From the NCBI GenBank assembly GCA_017849395.1, contig JAFIHO010000106.1:1-7603 (forward strand): a stretch of 7,603 nucleotides of DNA, given 5' to 3'. Positions 1-6,288 of this stretch are shown piece by piece. This stretch comes from Hyphomicrobiales bacterium. Its GTDB lineage: Bacteria > Pseudomonadota > Alphaproteobacteria > Micropepsales > Micropepsaceae. The stretch's first letter is position 1. The number at the start of each line of letters is the position of its first letter. The notes under the pieces are model-generated. The model did not search any database. It was given only the letters and a program-made list of their open reading frames with translations, and was not told the DNA's origin. The position numbers and the translations under genes were made by a program.

Positions 1-1379
1 CGCCGCACCCACGTGGACTTCGGATTGAACATCTGGGAAGAGCCGTTCGGCTCCATGTTCACCACGGCGTTCTGACCGGCGACCGGCGAATGATCCTGGC
101 GCGCGGTGAAATACAGGCAGCCCGGGTTGAAGGAATGTTCCATCACATAGTCGCGAGTGCCGGGATTGAGCGTGATGTCCGCGTCGGTCAGGATCACCCA
201 GTCGGGGTCCTTCAGTACCGCCAGGCCTTCATTCAGCATCCGGCCCTTGTTGAAGGAATGATCGTCCTCATAGCAGCGGCTGGACAGCACAAGGGTCGCG
301 CCGCAGTCGGTCGCGACCTTCTGGGTCAGCGTATCCTCCGGCGAGGTCACGACCACGAATTCGTCGAACAGCTTGATATTCGTGGGCAGGGTATCGGCCA
401 GTCGCTCGCCGTAATTCACCGAAACGACCACGCCGGACAGTTTGCGCGGCTTGGTAGTGCGATTGCCGATGCCGACGCGGCGATCGTCGCCCACGTAATT
501 GTCTCGCTTTTCCACCACGCGCTTTTCCATGTGCAGCGCCGGATCGAACAGTTCGTACTGGCCCTTCTTCACGGCAGGGCTTCCCGCCTTGGCCAGCATG
601 TCGCGGTTCTGCTTGGAGACAATGTCACGTTCCAGCAAGTCAAGCTGGGCCGGACCGGGCTGCGCCAGACCGCAATAATTGCATAGGTCAAGCTGCGCGC
701 CGAAATCCTCGGGCTTGCGCTGCCACCAGCCATGCTCGACCGGCCAGGCATGTTTGCCGTTGAAATAAAGCCGGTCGATGGACGCGGCGACTTCGCAGAA
801 ATAGGCGCCCTTGTCGTTGATCGACGCGGACCACATGTTCTGAACCCAGCACTCGTCGCGGTTCTTCAGCCACTCATCATCCGACATGCCGGTGGCGGCC
901 TTGTAATCGTCGCGGCTGATCAGCAGCGCCTGATGCCGTCCGCCCGATTCATGGGTGTTGGTGTTCCAGTGGCCATACACGTCCATGATGGTTTCATAAT
1001 GCTTGTAAAAGCCGGATCCCAGGCTGGTCCAAAGACCGCGCCCGGTGCTGCGGTCGAACAGGCGCTCGGTGGCGAAATTGTTGAAATCCTTGATCGGCAA
1101 ACGTCCGTTGCCGGTGAGGGGGCCGCCCCACAATTCCGCGAAGCGGCGCGAAATCTGTTCGAAGTTGGAATGCAGGGTCGGCTCACCCGCGATGATGCCG
1201 ATGACGCGGTTGGGAGCATTCCAGCCTTCCATGCTTTTCACGGCATTTTCGAAAGTCTCCAGCTCCATGTCCTCGCGCTTCGGCTGATGCGGGATCAGGC
1301 GCGTGCAGTTGGAGCATTTGAGATGGCATTTCGTGCTGATGTCGATCTGCACGATGTCCATGTCTTTGGGAGACCGCAT
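1..1379 (-). CDS. Radical SAM enzyme fused to a GT2-like glycosyltransferase domain (3' end beyond the window)
   Basis: This frame stays open for 459 codons from ATG at 1379 to the window edge, so the C-terminus is missing. The start is fixed by an in-frame TGA at 1413-1415 and a good ribosome binding site. Residues 8-25 hold the radical SAM signature: C18, C22 and C25 form CX3CX2C (KCHLKCSNC), which binds the 4Fe-4S cluster and S-adenosylmethionine. AGEP at 64-67 matches the family's GGEP motif. C195 (GAYFCE) and CNYC at 233-236 resemble the auxiliary-cluster cysteines of SPASM-type proteins. From about residue 312 a second domain begins with a beta strand (SGVVVSVNYGERL), and DADI at 399-402 is a DxD-type metal and nucleotide-sugar site, as in GT2 (GT-A fold) enzymes. 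The gene lies 104 bases after the UDP-xylose synthase gene, probably in the same operon. The substrate of either half is unknown. The domain calls are firm; a role in modifying a sugar or a glycosylated protein is inferred from the neighbours. Confidence 0.88.
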   Translation of the reverse strand, partial: MRSPKDMDIVQIDISTKCHLKCSNCTRLIPHQPKREDMELETFENAVKSMEGWNAPNRVIGIIAGEPTLHSNFEQISRRFAELWGGPLTGNGRLPIKDFNNFATERLFDRSTGRGLWTSLGSGFYKHYETIMDVYGHWNTNTHESGGRHQALLISRDDYKAATGMSDDEWLKNRDECWVQNMWSASINDKGAYFCEVAASIDRLYFNGKHAWPVEHGWWQRKPEDFGAQLDLCNYCGLAQPGPAQLDLLERDIVSKQNRDMLAKAGSPAVKKGQYELFDPALHMEKRVVEKRDNYVGDDRRVGIGNRTTKPRKLSGVVVSVNYGERLADTLPTNIKLFDEFVVVTSPEDTLTQKVATDCGATLVLSSRCYEDDHSFNKGRMLNEGLAVLKDPDWVILTDADITLNPGTRDYVMEHSFNPGCLYFTARQDHSPVAGQNAVVNMEPNGSSQMFNPKSTWVR

Positions 1380-1383
1380 GTTT

Positions 1384-1393
1384 TCCTGCTCCT
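1384..1393 (-). promoter_or_regulatory. Ribosome binding site of the radical SAM-GT gene
   Basis: On the minus strand AGGAG (1389-1393) lies 9 bases before the ATG at 1379, followed by a second AGGA at 1384-1387. This is the strongest Shine-Dalgarno match in the window. With the in-frame stop at 1413-1415 it settles the start codon in favour of 1379 rather than the internal Met at residue 7. Confidence 0.75.
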
Positions 1394-1434
1394 GGGGCGT
1401 TTTGCCGGAGCGTCAAACATGGGCCGTCATGGCT

Positions 1435-1469
1435 AATACCGCGTTAATGCGGTCGCGGTATTTTTACCG
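1435..1469 (-). other. Overlapping inverted repeats between the UDP-xylose synthase and radical SAM-GT genes
   Basis: A perfect 9-bp inverted repeat (AATACCGCG at 1435-1443 with CGCGGTATT at 1454-1462, 10-base loop) lies in the 104-base gap. Two smaller stems share its arms: ACCGC/GCGGT (1438-1442 with 1449-1453) and CGGTA/TACCG (1456-1460 with 1465-1469). They cannot all form together. Read on the minus strand the large stem is preceded by an A-run and followed by no U-run, so it is a poor intrinsic terminator for the operon. Read on the plus strand it is followed by a T-run and looks like a terminator, but no plus-strand gene approaches it. It may be an mRNA-processing or stability element, an attenuator, or a bidirectional terminator. 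Confidence 0.5.
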
Positions 1470-1483
1470 GCCTTCGGCAAAGT

Positions 1484-2476
1484 TCATACAGGCCCGGTCC
1501 CGGCCTTGTCCCTTGTGAACAGGTCGTCGAAGTAGGCGATGGTGCTTGCCAGCCCCTCGCGCAGGGTGATCTGCGGCTTCCATCCCAGCACTTCCTGGGC
1601 CTTGGTGATGTCCGGGCAGCGCTGTTGTGGATCGTCCGCGGGCAGGGGCTTTTCGATCAGCCGGGATTTGCTGCCGGTCATTTCCAGCACAAGCTCCGCC
1701 AGCTGCCGGATGGAGAACTCGCCCGGATTGCCCAGATTGATCGGGCCTGCCACCGCATTGTCGGTCGCCATCATCGCCATCATGCCGCGCACCAGGTCAT
1801 CGACATAGCAGAAGGACCGGGTCTGGCGGCCATGGCCATAAATGGTGATGTCCTCGCCCTTCAGCGCCTGCACGATGAAGTTCGACACCACGCGCCCGTC
1901 ATTGGGATGCATGCGCGGGCCATAGGTGTTGAAGATGCGGATTACCTTGATCGCCATGTTGTGCTGGCGGCGATAATCGAAGAACAGCGTCTCCGCGCAG
2001 CGCTTGCCCTCGTCATAGCAGGAGCGCGGGCCGATGCAGTTCACATTGCCCCAATAGGCTTCGACCTGGGGATGGACCGAAGGATCGCCATACACCTCGC
2101 TGGTGGAAGCCTGCAGGATCGGAATCCGCAGCCGCTTGGCCAGCCCCAGCATGTTGATCGCACCCATGACGCTGGTCTTGGTCGTTTGTACGGGATCGAA
2201 CTGATAATGCACCGGCGAGGCGGGACAGGCGAGGTTGTAGATTTCGTCGACCTCGACATAGAGCGGGAAGGTCACGTCATGGCGCATCAGCTCGAAGCGC
2301 GGATTGCCGATCAGATGCTCGATATTGCGCCGCGACCCGGTGAAGAAATTATCGACGCACAGAACCTCATGGCCCTGGTTCAGCAACTGCTCGCACAGAT
2401 GCGATCCGATAAACCCGGACCCGCCCGTCACCAGAACGCGCTTGCCCAGAAGTTCGTATTGCGGACGTTGCTTCAT
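1484..2476 (-). CDS. uxs: UDP-glucuronate decarboxylase (UDP-xylose synthase), SDR family
   Basis: This 330-residue cytoplasmic enzyme of the extended short-chain dehydrogenase/reductase family converts UDP-glucuronate to UDP-xylose with bound NAD+, through a UDP-4-keto intermediate. The Rossmann nucleotide-binding motif GxxGxxG is at 18-24 (TGGSGFIGSH). The family-typical stretches CPASPVHY (84-91), STSEVYGDP (124-132), the YxxxK catalytic pair at Y154 and K158 (CYDEGKR), RIFNTYGPRMHPNDGRVVSN (180-199) and INLGNPGE (246-253) match UXS enzymes across bacteria, plants and animals closely. Length is complete and normal for soluble bacterial forms. ATG at 2476 is preferred, with GGGGG at 2482-2486 five bases upstream; a TTG directly before it would add only one residue. 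The gene sits 64 bases after the large glycosyltransferase gene and 104 bases before the radical SAM-GT gene, which suggests that UDP-xylose, or a sugar made from it, is a donor for those enzymes. A different related 4-epimerase is unlikely given these motifs. Confidence 0.93.
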   Translation of the reverse strand: MKQRPQYELLGKRVLVTGGSGFIGSHLCEQLLNQGHEVLCVDNFFTGSRRNIEHLIGNPRFELMRHDVTFPLYVEVDEIYNLACPASPVHYQFDPVQTTKTSVMGAINMLGLAKRLRIPILQASTSEVYGDPSVHPQVEAYWGNVNCIGPRSCYDEGKRCAETLFFDYRRQHNMAIKVIRIFNTYGPRMHPNDGRVVSNFIVQALKGEDITIYGHGRQTRSFCYVDDLVRGMMAMMATDNAVAGPINLGNPGEFSIRQLAELVLEMTGSKSRLIEKPLPADDPQQRCPDITKAQEVLGWKPQITLREGLASTIAYFDDLFTRDKAGTGPV

Positions 2477-2531
2477 CAATGCCCCCGGAAATCAGCGTCG
2501 TTTTGTCGTTCTATCCATCTTATACGATCAG

Positions 2532-2548
2532 AAAAGGGCTTCAGGCCC
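2532..2548 (-). terminator. Weak hairpin with T-run at the end of the large glycosyltransferase gene
   Basis: On the minus strand GGGC (2545-2548) pairs with GCCC (2536-2539) across a 5-base loop and is followed by TTTT (2532-2535). The stop codon TGA at 2541-2543 lies in the loop. With only four base pairs this is at best a leaky terminator that would lower expression of the two downstream genes. A TATAAG box (2519-2524) follows it, but no matching -35 element is seen. Confidence 0.25.
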
Positions 2549-5500
2549 GAACCCGTATAGCCGATGTGCGTTTTTGCCGCGAGGTCGGGTGCGCGGCCCC
2601 CTTCTTGACCCGCGAAGCTGTCTTGGACCGCCCCGGCAGCGTCGTCATGTCGAAGCCGTGATACAATGACAGGAAGCGGAATGGATTGTGCTCCTCATAG
2701 GCCGTGTACATCACATTGTTGATGTCCAGGCTATCATCGAAATAGCCGATCCGGGCATCCGGTTCCCGCAACAGCACATGATGCCGGGCCTGCATGAGGC
2801 CGAACTGGTCGATCCAGCGCGATACCTCGCGCCCCGCCAGCGCCTTTTCAAGATAGCCGCGCAGGAAGCGCAGGAAGCGATCCGCCTTCGGAGTGGGGTT
2901 GAGCAGCAGCAGGTTGGCGGTGAAGCGCGACCCTGCATTCTGGCTGCGTGTGTTCTGGTTCAGCACGATATCATGGTCCCCGAACGTCTCCAGCAGGTCG
3001 CGGACGCCGCGCTGCAGGATAAGATCGATGTCCGACACGAAGACCGGCAGCTTCAAGCCGCTCAGCAGGCGGCCCAGCCGCAGGAACCGGACCGATTGCA
3101 GATGCGCGATCGGACTGGCGCTCAGGCCCTTGGGCGGCGCGTCATAACATTTGGTCTCGATCGCGGCGGCGTCGAACATGTCGCCCGCATAGATCAGCCG
3201 GTTGCTGGCGATGCCAACCGACTTCGCCACGTCCTGCAATTCCTCCGCGCCGCCAATGACATGCAGCACGATTAGGCTGGATACATCGCTGTTTTCCAGG
3301 ATCGACTGGATATAGGGCTTGGCATAAAGGTCGATATATTTGCGATCCGCTGCCGCGAAGAATATCGCTTCGGCCTTGCGCGTCGCCGCCTGCACAGCGG
3401 TGAACGTCATCGGCTTGCCTGAGGCGGACGCGAAAACGGTCTCCGGTTCGCCGGGCGGCTCCGGCGTGGGCCCTGTCGCGGCCGATATGTCGGCCGCTTC
3501 CAGGGCAAGACGATAGTGTTTTTCCCAGCCCGCCCATTCCGAATCTGGCGGTACGGAAACATCCAGCCTTCGGCTCGATGCCAGCAATTCGCGCACCTGC
3601 AAGACATCCTGCTCTGTCAGCGGTCCGCACAGGATCGAACTGGCCCGGTCGTACAGATCGCGCAACTGGATAAGGGGATGCAGCGTGTTTTCCGGCTCTT
3701 GAGCGGTTTCCGGCGTGGGTTCCGGCGGTGCCGGTTGTTGCGGGACCAGATTCGCCAGCGTCTGCCTGTAGGCATCGGCCTGTTGCGCGCGCCCCAGTGA
3801 CTCGCTGCAGGACAATGCGGACTGCAACGCCGCCACATTGCGCGGCAGCAGCGCGACCAGCGCATCGGCATACCGCGCCGCCTGTTCCACATCGCCCGCC
3901 GCAACCAGTTCGTTGAAGCGCCGGATGGCCGGATCGATGGCCGCGCGCACATCATCCAGCAGCGTATCCTTGTCGGGGACGATGCACTTCAGTGCCAGCA
4001 GGGCCTGAAGGCATTCCAGGGTCTGACCCTGCGCATGCATCATCCGGGCCTGCAACAGGCGCATCGCGATGCCGCCCGCATTGGGCGCAGCAGGCGCCCG
4101 CCGTGCAGGCGGCACATCCGCGGCGGCAATCTCGTCCCGGCCCCACAGCCGGGCGTCGGCGGCAAGCGGGCGGGCCAGGTGGCGCTGCTTGAGTGCGGCA
4201 CGATACAGGCCATGATAATCGGCGACGGACTGGATCTCGTCCCTGTCATGGTCCAGCGCGGCGCCGACCTCGAAATAATCGTCCAGATTGGAAAGATCGG
4301 GGCGCGGCGTGTGGCCTTTGTCATGCGCGTCGCACAGATCGCGATAAAGCTGTTCCAGTTTCGCGGCCAGCAAGTCCATGTTGAACAACTGGCATGTATC
4401 GCGCCCGGCGCGCAGCCGCGCCTTGTAGCCTTCGACTTCGGCACGATTTTGCGCCAACGCCACGGCGCGTTCGACATAATCCTCGGCCGTAGTGCAGACC
4501 AGTTCGGGCAAGCCCGCCGAACGGGTCAGGCTACCGCAAACACGCGAAGCAAAGGAACGTCCGGACAAGGTCAGCACCGGAACGGCCATCCACAGCGCAT
4601 CAGACGCAGTGGTGTGCGCGCCATAGGGCGATGAATCCAGGAACAGGTCTGCCAGCGGATAGCGCGCCAGATGCGCCGGATTCTGCATCTTGGGGGCGAA
4701 TACCAGGCGCGATCCGGCCACGCCCTTGCTTTCCGCGAAAGCGCGCAGATGGGCTTTGGTCTGTTCGGCGGTATCGAGCAGCCACAGCACGCTGTCCGGT
4801 GCGCGGCGCAGGATTTCCATCCAGCGCTCGAAGCTGAAGCGGCTGATCTTGTGCGTGCCGTTGAAGCAGCAGAACACGAAGGCATCGTCCGGCAGACCCG
4901 CATCGGCGCGGCTGGGCCGCTCCTGCGCCACGATGCGCTTGCGGTCATTGGACTGGTAGCAGGGGATGCGCACCACCTTCTCGGAATAGAACATCTCCAG
5001 TTCCGGCGGGATGATCCATTCGTCCGCGATGATGTAATTGTGATAGGGCGATCCCATGGAGCCGGGATAACCCAGCCAGTTCACCTGCACCGGGGCAGGG
5101 CGGCGCGCGAAAACGCCAGTGCGGGAATCGCGCGTATGGCCATTTACGTCCACCAGAATGTCGATGCCGTCCTCGGCGATGCGTTTCGCCGCCTCGTCGT
5201 CGCTCATGGGCGTGATGTCAACCCAATGCTCCACCGCGACCTTGATGCGGTTGGTCAGCGCGCTGTTGGATGCCGGGCCGCAATAATAGGCGAAAATCTC
5301 CACATCGCGCCGGTTATGCACCTCGAACAGCTCGGCCATCAGATAGCCGATGGCATGGTCGCGCAGGTCGGAGGATACATAGCCGATGCGCGGCCGCCGC
5401 CCGTTCAGGGCAATCGGCGCATGACGGCGATCATGGGCGAAACCGTGCGGCCTGTCCCATGCGGCGCGCTTCACATAGCGATAGCCAGCCGCAAGCTGCA

Positions 5501-6134
5501 GCAGCGGATCGTCGGTATAGGCCGCCATCGACAAGGGATTGATCCCGCCGATCAGCGTTCTGCGGTCCAGATGATCCGACGGCGCGATGATCGGCCATTT
5601 GCACTGTGACAAGCGCGCGGCGGTATACTGCTCCAGAACTTCCGGCTGGTCCTGCTTCAGGCTCAGACACTGGCGCAGCGCTTCCTCCGCTTCCTCGCTG
5701 CGATGCGCCGCGGTCAGAACGCGCGCGATCTGGGTCAGCGCCGTGATCACGTAATTGATGGAATAGCCATTGACCGGAACATGGCGCACCACCGCCATGC
5801 GCCACAATTCCACGGCGCGGTCAGGCGCGCCATTCTCTTCATGCAGTCGGCCGAGATTCACATAGGCCGGAACGAAATCGGGATTCTGCGCGATGGCCTT
5901 TTCCAGAGACGCAGCAGCGGCTTCCACCCCGGCGAATTGCCGGTCCAGCGCGGCGCAGTTGAACAACGCCACATGCAGTTGGGGATGTGCCGGATTGGTG
6001 GCGATCCACGCCTTGTAGATCGCGTGCGCGCGTTCGCCCTGTCCGGCGGAAGATGCGCTTGTTGCCTTGGCGATCAGATCGGTGAGCGGCAGGGACGCCA
6101 GATCGGCGCAGGACATGTCCTGATTGGAAGTCAT
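2541..6134 (-). CDS. SPINDLY/O-GlcNAc-transferase-like (GT41) glycosyltransferase with TPR region and a second C-terminal glycosyltransferase domain
   Basis: This 1197-residue protein has no signal peptide or membrane segment and is probably cytoplasmic. Residues 30-175 form TPR-like helical repeats (for example 85-117). Residues 248-600 match the catalytic region of O-GlcNAc transferase: IGYVSSDLRDH (250-260, H260 at the catalytic-His position), NGHTRDSR (331-338), PVQVNWLGYPGSMGSP (348-363), CFNGTHK (423-429, K429 at the UDP-binding Lys position) and SSPYGAHTTASDALW (501-515, with H507, T508, T509, D512). The family moves a sugar from a nucleotide donor onto Ser/Thr of proteins. Residues 687-800 look like further helical repeats, then Pro-rich linkers at 800-816 and 889-899. 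Residues 915-1168 form a second domain resembling nucleotide-diphospho-sugar transferases, with FVSDIDL (1032-1038; DxD at 1035-1037). The last 27 residues are basic. ATG at 6134 has a weak GAGG upstream. Donor, acceptor and whether both sites are active are unknown. Confidence 0.92.
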   Translation of the reverse strand: MTSNQDMSCADLASLPLTDLIAKATSASSAGQGERAHAIYKAWIATNPAHPQLHVALFNCAALDRQFAGVEAAAASLEKAIAQNPDFVPAYVNLGRLHEENGAPDRAVELWRMAVVRHVPVNGYSINYVITALTQIARVLTAAHRSEEAEEALRQCLSLKQDQPEVLEQYTAARLSQCKWPIIAPSDHLDRRTLIGGINPLSMAAYTDDPLLQLAAGYRYVKRAAWDRPHGFAHDRRHAPIALNGRRPRIGYVSSDLRDHAIGYLMAELFEVHNRRDVEIFAYYCGPASNSALTNRIKVAVEHWVDITPMSDDEAAKRIAEDGIDILVDVNGHTRDSRTGVFARRPAPVQVNWLGYPGSMGSPYHNYIIADEWIIPPELEMFYSEKVVRIPCYQSNDRKRIVAQERPSRADAGLPDDAFVFCCFNGTHKISRFSFERWMEILRRAPDSVLWLLDTAEQTKAHLRAFAESKGVAGSRLVFAPKMQNPAHLARYPLADLFLDSSPYGAHTTASDALWMAVPVLTLSGRSFASRVCGSLTRSAGLPELVCTTAEDYVERAVALAQNRAEVEGYKARLRAGRDTCQLFNMDLLAAKLEQLYRDLCDAHDKGHTPRPDLSNLDDYFEVGAALDHDRDEIQSVADYHGLYRAALKQRHLARPLAADARLWGRDEIAAADVPPARRAPAAPNAGGIAMRLLQARMMHAQGQTLECLQALLALKCIVPDKDTLLDDVRAAIDPAIRRFNELVAAGDVEQAARYADALVALLPRNVAALQSALSCSESLGRAQQADAYRQTLANLVPQQPAPPEPTPETAQEPENTLHPLIQLRDLYDRASSILCGPLTEQDVLQVRELLASSRRLDVSVPPDSEWAGWEKHYRLALEAADISAATGPTPEPPGEPETVFASASGKPMTFTAVQAATRKAEAIFFAAADRKYIDLYAKPYIQSILENSDVSSLIVLHVIGGAEELQDVAKSVGIASNRLIYAGDMFDAAAIETKCYDAPPKGLSASPIAHLQSVRFLRLGRLLSGLKLPVFVSDIDLILQRGVRDLLETFGDHDIVLNQNTRSQNAGSRFTANLLLLNPTPKADRFLRFLRGYLEKALAGREVSRWIDQFGLMQARHHVLLREPDARIGYFDDSLDINNVMYTAYEEHNPFRFLSLYHGFDMTTLPGRSKTASRVKKGAAHPTSRQKRTSAIRVRA

Positions 6135-6199
6135 CGCGCAGCCTCGGATATCCCGCCCGGTGTGGTGCGGGAGGGATTGGATAGACTGCGGAATCTTGG

Positions 6200-6237
6200 G
6201 CTTTTATCGTTAATAAACGCCTAAATGATGGACATTT
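6200..6237 (-). promoter_or_regulatory. AT-rich segment, possible promoter of the glycosylation operon
   Basis: The 154-base gap upstream of the large glycosyltransferase gene holds a sharp AT-rich island in an otherwise GC-rich window. On the minus strand it contains TATTAA and GATAAA, both resembling -10 boxes. No convincing -35 hexamer is found at the right spacing, so the exact promoter is not assigned. Its place, after the terminator hairpin of the upstream gene and 66 or more bases before the start codon, fits a promoter. Confidence 0.3.
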
Positions 6238-6251
6238 GGCGCAAGGCCGGA

Positions 6252-6278
6252 CCTGCGGCGGGACATGCCCGCCGCAGG
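6252..6278 (-). terminator. GC-rich hairpin after the octapeptide-repeat gene
   Basis: CCTGCGGCGGG (6252-6262) and CCCGCCGCAGG (6268-6278) form a perfect 11-bp stem with a 5-base loop. It starts 10 bases after the TAA stop of the repeat-protein gene. The bases that follow on the minus strand (TCCGGCCTTGCG) are only mildly T-rich, so this is a non-classical terminator or an mRNA 3'-end stabiliser. It separates the repeat gene from the glycosyltransferase operon. Confidence 0.6.
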
Positions 6279-6288
6279 ATGCCGCGCT

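Noticed and set aside
1413..1430. Five-codon leader peptide (MTAHV) before the radical SAM-GT gene
   Set aside because: It has no clear ribosome binding site and no regulatory codon run; a frame this short is expected by chance.
90..1436. Two plus-strand open frames (90-686 and 732-1436) opposite the radical SAM-GT gene
   Set aside because: The minus-strand frame carries the CX3CX2C, AGEP and DADI motifs over its full length; the plus-strand products look like shadows.
1625..2560. Plus-strand open frame of 311 codons opposite the UDP-xylose synthase gene
   Set aside because: It is the antisense shadow of a highly conserved enzyme; its His- and Ala-rich product resembles no known family.
4671..5609. 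Long plus-strand open frame (312 codons) opposite the glycosyltransferase gene
   Set aside because: It lies wholly antisense to a gene with clear family motifs; GC-rich codon use leaves such frames open. It has no recognisable domain and an unnatural His/Arg/Ala/Gly-rich composition.
6149..6172. 6-bp inverted repeat TCCCGC/GCGGGA in the 5' leader of the large glycosyltransferase gene
   Set aside because: A short stem with a 10-base loop in a GC-rich leader is likely by chance; no operator or riboswitch features are seen.
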